From Autumnicola sp041679265 (GTDB lineage: Bacteria; Bacteroidota; Bacteroidia; Flavobacteriales; Flavobacteriaceae): 64,000 nt of DNA. Made by a program: the position numbers and the translations under genes. The notes below the pieces were generated by a model. That model saw only the letters and a list, made by a program, of their open reading frames with translations. It ran no database searches and was not told the origin of the DNA. Below, piece after piece: positions 27,407 to 35,167 of this stretch. The number at the start of each line of letters is the position of its first letter. Position 1 is the stretch's first letter. Location of the stretch: positions 62,001 to 126,000 of the forward strand of contig NZ_JBGFSM010000011.1 of assembly GCF_041679265.1 (NCBI RefSeq), given 5' to 3'.

Positions 27407-29281
27407 ATGCTGAAATTCCGCTTTTTTTATTTGATTTTACTTTTTCCTGTAATCTCTTTTGCGCAATTGGGATTTTGCCCGGGGAGCAAAGGAGATCCAA
27501 TATTTCATGAAGATTTTGGCTCGGGTACAGGTACGGGGCCGGCGCTGGCTGCAGGGCTTACCAGTTACAGTTATGTCACGGGAGACCCGCAGGACGGGCA
27601 GTATACAATTTCCAGTGATATTGGTAATTATATTGATGCCTGGCATACCTATTTGCCGTCTACTACACTATCCAATGGAAGAGCTCTTATTGTAAATGCA
27701 GATTACACCTCAGGACAATTTTACCGTACCACAGTTTCAGGTTTATGTGAAAACACTTCTTATGAATTCTCGGCTTTTCTAATGAATATTTATAATGCTG
27801 CAAATCCTAATTGCCCTAATGGAGGAATCCCGGTAAATGTAAGGTTTGAAATTTGGGATGAAACCGATACCCAACTCCTCAGCCGGGGAAACACAGGGGA
27901 TATTGCCTCTTCCTCCAATCCCCGTTGGGAGCAATATGCACTCACCTTCCAAAGCCAACCAGGGCAAAATGCGGTGATTCTAAAAATGTTTAATAACGGG
28001 AACGGAGGTTGCGGGAATGATCTGGCCATAGACGATATTGTTTTCGCCTCCTGCGGAGACCTTACCACTCTACAATCTGATACAGGTACAGCTCAGGTAA
28101 TAGTTTGTCCAGATAATGCTCCCGTAAGCTTGGAACTTACTGCCAATCCAGATTCCAGCGTATATTCCACTCATTATTACCAGTGGCAGGAAAGCAGTGA
28201 TGGCCAATCCTGGAACGATATTGTGGGAGCAACTTCGTTGAATTATACTACTCCGGAGCTGTCAAACACTTCTTACTTTAGGGTAAAAGTGGCGGAAGAT
28301 CCTGTAAATTTGAGCAGTAATCTCTGCAGTTCAGCTTCTGAGGCCTACCTGGTGAAAATTGTGGAAATTCCAATGCCACCTGTAAACAATGGAAATAGAA
28401 CTATTTGCGAAAATGAAAATATTCCGGCTCTTAGTGTAAGTATTTCGGAAGATGAAACCGTGAACTGGTATGATGCTCCTTCTGGAGGAAATCTTTTAGC
28501 TGAAGCTACGAGTTCCTTTATCCCGCAAAATGAGGGCACCTTTTATGCTGAAGCTGTCAAAAGCGGATACGAATGTGAAGGAAGTACCCGTACTGCTGTA
28601 ACATTAGTTATTAATGAACTTCCTGAAGTTGCAGATGAAACCCTGCAAATTTGTTCCGAAGCTGGAATTAACCTTGATGCCGGAATTTCCGGATTATCCT
28701 ATTTTTGGTCTACGGGAGATACCGGCCAGTCAATTACTGTAAATTCGGCAGGGGAGTACCAGGTAAGGGTAACTACACCACAAGGCTGTGAGGCGTTAAA
28801 ACATTTTTCAGTATCGGCGGTAGACCAGGCTGCCATAAAAGAGGTGCTTTCCCGCGGCACTACTGTAGAAATAGTTCCGGAATTTGAGGGTGTTTTTGAA
28901 TATTCCCTGGACGGGGTGAACTTCCAAAATTCCAATCTCTTCCAAAATATTCCCGGCGGAATTTACACGGCCTACATGAGAGATACCCAAGGCTGTAATA
29001 CAGTAATCCAGGAATTTCCCCATATTGTTATTCCTGAATTTATTACGCCGAATGGAGATGGTTATCATGATGTTTTCACACTTAATGGAGTACGTTATTT
29101 TTCCTCTTCTGAAATATGGATTTTTGACCGCTATGGAAAATTATTGAAGTCGGGAAGAGGGGAAGGCTTTGCCTGGGATGGGACTTTTAATGGAAAAGCA
29201 CTACCTGCTTCAGATTACTGGTATTACATTTCCATTGAAAATTTTGGTACATTAAAAGGACACTTCAGCATTATTCGCTGA
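27407..29281 (+). CDS. Secreted multidomain protein with T9SS type B sorting domain
   Basis: 624 residues from ATG 27407, giving a clean signal peptide (MLKFRFFYLILLFPVISFAQ); an earlier ATG at 27365 overlaps the DUF6155 stop and adds 14 residues. An N-terminal lectin-like beta domain (SGLCENTSYEFSAFLMNIYN) is followed by Ig-like modules and a C-terminal gliding-motility type B sorting signal (PEFITPNGDGYHDVFTLNG, IWIFDRYGKLL, SDYWYYISIEN). The protein should cross the outer membrane by the type IX system and stay on the cell surface. Ligand unknown. Cysteines in the N-terminal part could form disulfides. Confidence 0.9.
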   Translation: MLKFRFFYLILLFPVISFAQLGFCPGSKGDPIFHEDFGSGTGTGPALAAGLTSYSYVTGDPQDGQYTISSDIGNYIDAWHTYLPSTTLSNGRALIVNADYTSGQFYRTTVSGLCENTSYEFSAFLMNIYNAANPNCPNGGIPVNVRFEIWDETDTQLLSRGNTGDIASSSNPRWEQYALTFQSQPGQNAVILKMFNNGNGGCGNDLAIDDIVFASCGDLTTLQSDTGTAQVIVCPDNAPVSLELTANPDSSVYSTHYYQWQESSDGQSWNDIVGATSLNYTTPELSNTSYFRVKVAEDPVNLSSNLCSSASEAYLVKIVEIPMPPVNNGNRTICENENIPALSVSISEDETVNWYDAPSGGNLLAEATSSFIPQNEGTFYAEAVKSGYECEGSTRTAVTLVINELPEVADETLQICSEAGINLDAGISGLSYFWSTGDTGQSITVNSAGEYQVRVTTPQGCEALKHFSVSAVDQAAIKEVLSRGTTVEIVPEFEGVFEYSLDGVNFQNSNLFQNIPGGIYTAYMRDTQGCNTVIQEFPHIVIPEFITPNGDGYHDVFTLNGVRYFSSSEIWIFDRYGKLLKSGRGEGFAWDGTFNGKALPASDYWYYISIENFGTLKGHFSIIR

Positions 29282-29283
29282 TA

Positions 29284-30498
29284 TTAGCCATTTTTTACTT
29301 CAGGTTTTAAGCTACGTATTCTCTGGGAGTTAAGGTTTGCCAAAAACATTGCCCCAAAAATAAGAAGCATAATATTGGTGAAGCTCACTTTCCAATCAAT
29401 TAAAAATCCAACCAGTAAAGGTCCCAAAGCTGTACTTACTACCATAAACATGGTAAAAACACTTCTAATGGCGCCCATTTTCTCCAGTCCGTACATTTCA
29501 GCAATAATAGCCGTTTTCACGGTGCCGGACATTCCAGTGGTGATGCCTGCCAGGATAAGATAAATTAAAGCTCCAAAAATGCTGTCCATAAATGCAAAGG
29601 GAAGCAGGCCAATATTTATGGGAATTAAGTAATAGCAGAACATTTTTTTGGCCGTGTATTTATCTACCCAACTTCCTCCCAACAGGGAAAATAAAAATCT
29701 TGAAGCCGCGTAAACTACGAAGAAAGTGGCATATAGCTGTGCTGACCAGCCTTTATCTTCTACAAAAACATACTGGTAAAAGAAAATTGCGGTGTTGGTA
29801 AAGCCCAACATGAATATTGCGGGCATCATAATCCCGAATTTTTGGTTGAAAACCACGCCTTTATAATCCTTTAAAAGCGAAAATGCCGATGGTTTCACCT
29901 CTTTAGAAAGTTCTTTATCAAATCCTCCCAGGTTGGTAAATTTTAATCTTATGAGGTAAAAAAACAATGCCGTACCACTTACTATAGCCGCAATTCTCCA
30001 GTTAAACGCAGCAATAATTGAAGCTATAATCACCGGAAAAATTGCTTCTCCTATAGAATATCCCAATGCGGAAATGCTTAGCGCTTTCCCCCGGTTTTTT
30101 CTGAAGTATTTAGAGACCAGCGTCATACTAATATGGCTTAACAACCCCTGGCCGCAAAGGCGCAGACCTATTAGTGCTACTAGTAATAAGCCTATGCTGT
30201 AAGAAAATCCAAGCAGGATACTGGAAACTGCAAGGCTGGCTACTGTAAAGGCAGTAATTTTTTTTGCCGGGATATGGTCTACGGTATGGCCAACGCTAAG
30301 CATTATAAAAGAAGCAGCTACGGTACAGCCGGCGTATATAGCTCCAAAAGTACCTTCTGTAATATTAAAAGCTTCAATTATTTCAGGAACATAAAGAGAA
30401 ATAAGGAAAGTTTGCCCAAAACTAGAAAGAAAGGTAAGCAACCATCCAAAACTTACAGGTTTAAAATTTGTCTTTAAAAACGGGTAGTATTCTTTCAA
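29284..30498 (-). CDS. MFS transporter
   Basis: 404 residues with 12 predicted TM helices. The first helix pair contains FGWLLTFLSSFGQTFLISLYV, and the loop 2-3 region GHTVDHIPAKK resembles the MFS loop motif. The cytoplasmic central loop is around residues 190-205 (FDKELSKEVKPS). Substrate is not predictable. The start is a TTG at 30498, supported by a good promoter only about 15 nt upstream. The gene is convergent with the T9SS protein gene, the stops being 2 bp apart. Confidence 0.9.
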   Translation of the reverse strand: MKEYYPFLKTNFKPVSFGWLLTFLSSFGQTFLISLYVPEIIEAFNITEGTFGAIYAGCTVAASFIMLSVGHTVDHIPAKKITAFTVASLAVSSILLGFSYSIGLLLVALIGLRLCGQGLLSHISMTLVSKYFRKNRGKALSISALGYSIGEAIFPVIIASIIAAFNWRIAAIVSGTALFFYLIRLKFTNLGGFDKELSKEVKPSAFSLLKDYKGVVFNQKFGIMMPAIFMLGFTNTAIFFYQYVFVEDKGWSAQLYATFFVVYAASRFLFSLLGGSWVDKYTAKKMFCYYLIPINIGLLPFAFMDSIFGALIYLILAGITTGMSGTVKTAIIAEMYGLEKMGAIRSVFTMFMVVSTALGPLLVGFLIDWKVSFTNIMLLIFGAMFLANLNSQRIRSLKPEVKNG

Positions 30499-30519
30499 GA
30501 AATTTTGATTTAGAACCTA

Positions 30520-30550
30520 CAAATATAACATCTCTGGCAAGCAGGGAAAA
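30520..30550 (-). promoter_or_regulatory. Promoter of the MFS transporter gene
   Basis: On the minus strand TTTT, a 19-bp spacer, then TATATTTG, a near-perfect Bacteroidota promoter. It places transcription start close to the TTG start codon. Confidence 0.6.
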
Positions 30551-30657
30551 AGAAAAATCGTTTAATACAATAACTCCACCCACGTACTTTAAACAGTTTG
30601 GTGTAGCTAAAATAACTTTAGCCTGCTTTTTGCTGATGGCAAATAGAAAACGTTCAC

Positions 30658-30683
30658 AAAAAAAGCCACCTGTTAAGGGTGGC
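30658..30683 (-). terminator. Intrinsic terminator of the 32-aa peptide gene
   Basis: Arms GCCACC and GGTGGC around 7 nt, followed on the minus strand by seven T. It lies 25 bp after the small ORF stop and so helps to define that gene. Confidence 0.75.
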
Positions 30684-30707
30684 CTGATAAAAAAATTCAA
30701 CCCAAAA

Positions 30708-30806
30708 TTATTTTTTGGGAGCATTTTTACTTTGATCTTGTTTCTTTTGATCCTGTCTTTTTGCATTATCCTTTTTAGGGTCCTGCTTTTTTTGTTTTTC
30801 TTCCAT
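30708..30806 (-). CDS. Lysine/glutamine-rich 32-residue peptide
   Basis: ATG at 30806, TAA at 30708. The product begins MEEKQKKQDPKKDNAK and ends NAPKK; it consists almost only of K, Q, D, N, R, E, P and S, has no hydrophobic core and must be disordered and cationic. It is the only gene between the MFS and cysE promoters and is followed at once by a terminator, which supports a real transcript. Similar tiny charged proteins occur in flavobacteria, but I do not recognise a named family. A longer overlapping frame (30461-30766) runs through the hairpin and is less credible. Confidence 0.6.
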   Translation of the reverse strand: MEEKQKKQDPKKDNAKRQDQKKQDQSKNAPKK

Positions 30807-30989
30807 GACGAATTTATATTATGGTTAATAAATAAAAATTACTACCTAAATTTACGGTAAAGAGAAATAGACGCTACGAAATTGTGAAATAATTAACTAC
30901 AGCTTTTTTACTGTAATTTTTCCGCTAAAGAAAATATGCGCAATGCCCGCATTTATGAGAATTAAACCGAAATTTCCTTTGCTATTGCT

Positions 30990-30997
30990 TATTTTTG
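30990..30997 (+). promoter_or_regulatory. Candidate -7 element of the cysE-cysM operon
   Basis: TATTTTTG fits TAnnTTTG, 31 bp before the GTG start of the serine acetyltransferase gene. No -33 match is evident. Confidence 0.4.
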
Positions 30998-31028
30998 AAA
31001 TTGAAAAATTTAAAATGCAAACATACCT

Positions 31029-31829
31029 GTGGCGATTATCAATAAAAAATCTATCATAGAACAGATTCAGCAAAATAAAAAGCATCCGAATCTAAAATTC
31101 AGCATAAAGGAAAAAACAGAAGAATTTACTCAGAAGCTTTTTTCCACCCTTTTTGATGTTGATACTGCGGTAGCTGATAATATAGAGGAACTTGAAAACA
31201 TTTTTCAGGAACTGGCAGACCTGGTTTGCTGGGAACCCAATAAGCCCTGCCGTGACATCTGGCAGGAATATCTGGAAGGCCTGCCTGAAATCCTAATGAA
31301 ATTAAATAAGGATGCAGAAGCTATAGCCAAAAACGATCCTGCGGCAAATTCGGTAGAAGAAGTTTACCTTTCTTATCCTGGGTTTTTTGCCATTGCCATT
31401 TACAGGTTGAGCCATCAATTTTATAAATTTGGATTGCCTCTGGTACCCAGGTTAATGACAGAATTTGCGCATCGTCTCACAGGGACAGATATTAATCCCG
31501 GCGCGCAGATTGGAACCCCATTTTTTATAGATCACGCCACCGGAGTGGTCATTGGAGAAACAGCCATAATTAAAGATAATGTAAAGGTTTATCAGGGGGT
31601 AACCCTGGGAGCCCTCTTTGTGGATCGCAAGATGAGAAGTATAAAAAGGCATCCTACCATAGAAGAAAATGTGACCATTTATGCTAATGCCACCATTTTG
31701 GGCGGAGAAACTATTGTGGGTGCAAATAGTATTATTGGCGGGAATGTTTGGTTAACAGCATCGGTACCTCAGGGCTCGATGGTATCTCATAATCCACAGA
31801 TCAACATAAAAAATACATCGCAACAATGA
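31029..31829 (+). CDS. cysE: Serine O-acetyltransferase
   Basis: Makes O-acetylserine from serine and acetyl-CoA, the first step of cysteine synthesis. 266 residues, GTG start. An N-terminal helical region (1-130) precedes a left-handed beta-helix built of hexapeptide repeats (TGTDINPGAQIG, FIDHATGVVIGETAIIKDNV, IEENVTIYANATILGG). The catalytic histidine lies in FFIDHATG. The C-terminus ends in NIKNTSQQ without the usual Ile end that binds cysteine synthase. It overlaps cysM by 4 bp, so the two pathway enzymes are made together. Confidence 0.95.
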   Translation: MAIINKKSIIEQIQQNKKHPNLKFSIKEKTEEFTQKLFSTLFDVDTAVADNIEELENIFQELADLVCWEPNKPCRDIWQEYLEGLPEILMKLNKDAEAIAKNDPAANSVEEVYLSYPGFFAIAIYRLSHQFYKFGLPLVPRLMTEFAHRLTGTDINPGAQIGTPFFIDHATGVVIGETAIIKDNVKVYQGVTLGALFVDRKMRSIKRHPTIEENVTIYANATILGGETIVGANSIIGGNVWLTASVPQGSMVSHNPQINIKNTSQQ

Positions 31830-32716
31830 ATGATTCTATTTTAAAACTCATAGGGAATACTCCGCTTGTGAAGGCAAATACACTGGTGAAAAATCCTGGG
31901 GTGGCATTGTATTTTAAGCTTGAGGGGCAAAATCCGGGAGGTAGTGTAAAAGACCGGGCGGCTTACAATATGATAAAGAGTGCTTTAGACAGAGGAGAGA
32001 TAAACAGCAATTCCAAACTTATTGAAGCTACCAGTGGCAATACGGGTATCGCCCTTGCAATGATAGCCGGGATGTTTAACCTGGATATAGAACTGGTAAT
32101 GCCGGAAAATTCTACTGTGGAGAGAGTTCAAACCATGAGAGCCTATGGTGCAAAAGTTACCCTTACCAGTGCTGAAGGAGGAATAGAAGGCGCGCGCGAT
32201 TATGCTGAAGATAAGGTGAAGCAGGGAGACTATTTTATGTTTAACCAGTTCAGCAATAACGATAACTGGAAAGCGCATTATAAAACCACAGGTCCTGAAA
32301 TCTGGCAGGAAACAGAGCATAAAATTACTCATTTTGTTTCTTCTATGGGAACTACGGGCACTATAATGGGAACATCAACTTTTCTGAAGGAAAAAAATAA
32401 AGATATCCAGATTGTAGGAGTACAACCTACAGATGAAGCCAAAATTCCCGGAATACGAAAATGGCCTGAGGCCTATCTTCCTAAGATATTTGACAAAAAT
32501 AAAGTAGACCGTATTTTAGAGGTAAGTGAACAGGAATCCAGGAAAATGACACGCAGGTTAGCCACTGAAGAAGGAATATTTGCAGGAATGAGTAGTGGTG
32601 GGGCCACTGCGGCCGCAGTTAAGCTTTGCCAGGAGTTAGAAGAAGGGCTTGTGGTGAGTATTATTTGTGACAGGGGAGACCGCTATTTGTCTTCAGACCT
32701 GTTTGATGAAAAATAA
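31826..32716 (+). CDS. cysM: Cysteine synthase (CysM-type)
   Basis: PLP enzyme converting O-acetylserine and sulfide to cysteine. 296 residues. The PLP lysine is in NPGGSVKDRAAYN (about 42), substrate loop ATSGNTGIALA, phosphate loop VSSMGTTGTIMGT, and MSSGGATAAAV near the end. Compact length and sequence favour the CysM group, some members of which accept thiosulfate. Translationally coupled to the upstream acetyltransferase gene; a terminator overlaps its stop codon. Confidence 0.93.
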   Translation: MNDSILKLIGNTPLVKANTLVKNPGVALYFKLEGQNPGGSVKDRAAYNMIKSALDRGEINSNSKLIEATSGNTGIALAMIAGMFNLDIELVMPENSTVERVQTMRAYGAKVTLTSAEGGIEGARDYAEDKVKQGDYFMFNQFSNNDNWKAHYKTTGPEIWQETEHKITHFVSSMGTTGTIMGTSTFLKEKNKDIQIVGVQPTDEAKIPGIRKWPEAYLPKIFDKNKVDRILEVSEQESRKMTRRLATEEGIFAGMSSGGATAAAVKLCQELEEGLVVSIICDRGDRYLSSDLFDEK

Positions 32717-32750
32717 AAGACGAAAACTGCGTTGCAGCTCCCGTCTTTTA
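32714..32750. terminator. Terminator after cysM
   Basis: Outer arms TAAAAGACG and CGTCTTTTA with an inner CTGC-GTT-GCAG hairpin. It probably works for the convergent secreted-protein gene as well. Confidence 0.75.
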
Positions 32751-32767
32751 ATTCAACCAAAAACCAA

Positions 32768-33319
32768 TTAGTTACTTGCCAGTCCTTCCAGAGAAGATTC
32801 AGCTACAGGAAGTTTAAAACGCTCTTTTTTATTCCCGTTCTGAACCTGGATTTTATAGAAAGATTTATCTATATTATCCTTATTTCCCTTAGCCACAAAA
32901 GAATTTTTAGTGACATCCCAACCCTGGTACTTTCTATAAATTTCATTCCTGACCTCGTAAGGAAGTGCAATATTTTTAAATTTTTGATAAGAACTTTGCA
33001 TCTTTCCTTCCCCATCATAAACCACCTTCATAAAGCCTTTTTGAGATTTAAAAATTACTTCATAAGAATTGGAATTCTTATTGCTGTTGTTTTCAATAAA
33101 CTCCTGAATATCAAAATTCTTCTTTACAAACGCGAGGGCATTGTTGTGAAATTGTGAGGTATAAGCTTCTCCAATAACAAAACTCGCCTTGCGGGAATTT
33201 AAATTAGTGGTCAGGGGAACAGAGTTCATTTGAACTTCTGTTTCTTCAAGTTCAATAACCTGGGATTGGGCTGAAACAAAAAATCCAGCCAGCATTAAAA
33301 ATAAAATTGCTTTTTTCAT
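32768..33319 (-). CDS. Secreted hypothetical protein
   Basis: 183 residues with a signal peptide (MKKAILFLMLAGFFVSAQSQ). The mature part is mixed alpha/beta with basic stretches (KNFDIQEFIENNSNKNSNS, KSQKGFMKVVYDGEGKM), resembling the small periplasmic beta-sheet proteins common in flavobacteria; no family is recognised. Its 5' leader shares a 13-bp block with the leaders of the small-ORF array 4.5 kb away (see findings). Confidence 0.8.
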   Translation of the reverse strand: MKKAILFLMLAGFFVSAQSQVIELEETEVQMNSVPLTTNLNSRKASFVIGEAYTSQFHNNALAFVKKNFDIQEFIENNSNKNSNSYEVIFKSQKGFMKVVYDGEGKMQSSYQKFKNIALPYEVRNEIYRKYQGWDVTKNSFVAKGNKDNIDKSFYKIQVQNGNKKERFKLPVAESSLEGLASN

Positions 33320-33473
33320 GATGATAAAATTTGATTGATGAATATTTAGTTATAAAAATTTAAAGTCAAAGAGCGTTCTGGACCAGGAGGATATAGTTGA
33401 TGATTCTGGTCTCTATTAAAAAGACGACCATAAAAATAAAATGTTACAATACAGAGAAAATTTTTTTAAAAAT

Positions 33474-33536
33474 GCCTGCAGATCGCTATTTTATGGGCAG
33501 GCCGAAAAAAATAAAAAACCTGTTTTAGGCCGAAAA
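33474..33536. repeat. Hairpin and 10-bp direct repeats upstream of the helicase gene
   Basis: GCCTGC (33474-33479) pairs with GCAGGC (33497-33502). AGGCCGAAAA occurs at 33499-33508 and 33527-33536, 28 bp apart, just before the candidate promoter of the helicase gene. Could be a regulator-binding region; no function is assigned. Confidence 0.6.
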
Positions 33537-33561
33537 GCTTTATTTTACTTTAAAAATCTGT

Positions 33562-33569
33562 TATTTTTG
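33562..33569 (+). promoter_or_regulatory. Candidate promoter of the helicase gene
   Basis: TATTTTTG at -7 with TTTA (3 of 4 bases of TTTG) exactly 19 bp upstream at 33539-33542, leaving a leader of about 20 nt. Confidence 0.55.
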
Positions 33570-33594
33570 CAAAATTGCAGACTTAATAAAGCCT

Positions 33595-35109
33595 ATGGAG
33601 ATCGAAACATTCGGAATTGAAAATAAGAAAGTAGATAAGGAACTATATGATTATCAGCAGAAGGATATAGAGAAGATTTTTAAAGTAATTGAGGAACATC
33701 CTGAACATTACAACCTGCTGTACCAACTGCCTACCGGAGGAGGGAAAACAGTGATATTTTCCCAGATCGTGAGGGAATATATTCAAAGAACCAAGCAAAA
33801 AGTGCTTATACTTACGCACCGTATAGAATTGTGTAAGCAAACGTCTAAAATGCTTACCGATTTTGGGGTACGCAACAAAATTATTAATAGTAAAGTAAAA
33901 GAACTGCCAGACCAGGATGAATATATGTGTTTTGTGGCCATGGTAGAAACTTTAAATAACCGGCTTCATGATGAGAAGCTGGATTTAAGGAATATTGGGA
34001 TGGTAATTATTGATGAAGCGCATTATAACTCCTTCAGAAAACTCTTCAAGTTCTTTGAAAGATGCTTCATTCTTGGGGTTACCGCTACTCCGTTAAGTTC
34101 CAATATAAAACTTCCCATGAAGGATAATTACCGGGAACTTATAGTGGGAGATTCTATTTCGTCTTTAATTGGAAAAGGCTTTCTGGCACGGGCAAAAACA
34201 TTTAGTTATAATGTAGGCCTTTCAGGATTAAAAATTGGGATGAACGGGGATTATACGGTAAAATCTTCGGAGGAACTGTATTCCAACTTCTCGATGCAGG
34301 AAAAACTTCTGAATGCTTATATGGAAAGGTCCAAAGGCAAAAAAACCCTCATTTTCAACAATGGGATAAACACTTCTATTGAAGTTTATGAAACCTTTAA
34401 AAATGCAGGACTTCCTATCAGGCACCTGGATAATACCACCAGCAAACAGGACCGTAAGGATATTTTAAAATGGTTTAAGCATACTCCAGATGCTATTGTA
34501 ACCTCTGTTAGTATTCTTACCACCGGTTTTGATGAACCAACCGTGGAAACCATTATTCTTAACCGTGCCACCAAATCGCTTACCCTTTATTTCCAGATGA
34601 TTGGCAGGGGTTCCAGGGTACTTCCAGGGAAATCTGAATTTAATGTAATAGATCTTGGGAACAACATGGCCAGGTTTGGGGACTGGAGCGCACCTGTGGA
34701 CTGGAAACAGATTTTTAGGTCTCCCGATTTTTATTTTGAGAATCTGCTGAGTGACGATGAGATAGAAAGGGAATTCAAATATGAAATGCCACCCGATGTA
34801 AGGAAGAAATTTGCCAATTCTGAAGATGTAGATTATGACGTGGAAAGCGCTTATGACGAGGTGATTAAAAAAGGCCTGAAGTCTAAAACGGTTTTAGAAT
34901 GGTCTATGGAGCAACATGTGAAAATGTGTGTGGAAAACAGCGAGGATGTTTTTGATGCCAGGATTTTGGCGCAGGAACTAAAGCCTGATATTTCTTCCAG
35001 AATAAAACAATATTCTTATTGTATTAGCAAAAGCACCAAAAATTACCGCGACTGGCTGGAAGAGGATTATTCCAGGAAACTCAGGATGCAGATTAATAAA
35101 GAATTTTAG
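33595..35109 (+). CDS. DEAD/DEAH-box superfamily 2 helicase
   Basis: 504 residues. Motif I LPTGGGKTVIFS, motif Ia-type ILTHRIELCKQT, motif II IIDEAHYNSF, motif III VTATPLSSN, motif V VSILTTGFDEPT and motif VI YFQMIGRGSRVLPGK. An N-terminal YQQKDIEKIFKVIEEH supplies the Q-motif-like region. This is the compact SF2 layout of type III restriction/RecG-like or UvrB-like translocases; no nuclease or methyltransferase lies nearby, so restriction is unlikely. The C-terminal 110 residues are charged and helical. Substrate (DNA or RNA) is unknown. Confidence 0.9.
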   Translation: MEIETFGIENKKVDKELYDYQQKDIEKIFKVIEEHPEHYNLLYQLPTGGGKTVIFSQIVREYIQRTKQKVLILTHRIELCKQTSKMLTDFGVRNKIINSKVKELPDQDEYMCFVAMVETLNNRLHDEKLDLRNIGMVIIDEAHYNSFRKLFKFFERCFILGVTATPLSSNIKLPMKDNYRELIVGDSISSLIGKGFLARAKTFSYNVGLSGLKIGMNGDYTVKSSEELYSNFSMQEKLLNAYMERSKGKKTLIFNNGINTSIEVYETFKNAGLPIRHLDNTTSKQDRKDILKWFKHTPDAIVTSVSILTTGFDEPTVETIILNRATKSLTLYFQMIGRGSRVLPGKSEFNVIDLGNNMARFGDWSAPVDWKQIFRSPDFYFENLLSDDEIEREFKYEMPPDVRKKFANSEDVDYDVESAYDEVIKKGLKSKTVLEWSMEQHVKMCVENSEDVFDARILAQELKPDISSRIKQYSYCISKSTKNYRDWLEEDYSRKLRMQINKEF

Positions 35110-35128
35110 GACTAATATTACGCTATAT

Positions 35129-35167
35129 AAAAGGCTGTTTAAAATTTTATGTTTGAACAGCCTTTTT
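35129..35167. terminator. Bidirectional terminator between helicase and PBP genes
   Basis: Arms AAAAGGCTGTT and AACAGCCTTTT; the stop codon of the convergent gene lies in the T-tract. Confidence 0.85.

Noticed and set aside
30461..30766. 101-codon minus-strand ORF
   Set aside because: It runs through the terminator hairpin and overlaps the MFS gene start and promoter; the 32-aa frame fits the terminator better.
33595..35109. Helicase as part of a restriction or phage-defence system
   Set aside because: No methyltransferase, nuclease or other defence gene is adjacent; neighbours are housekeeping genes.
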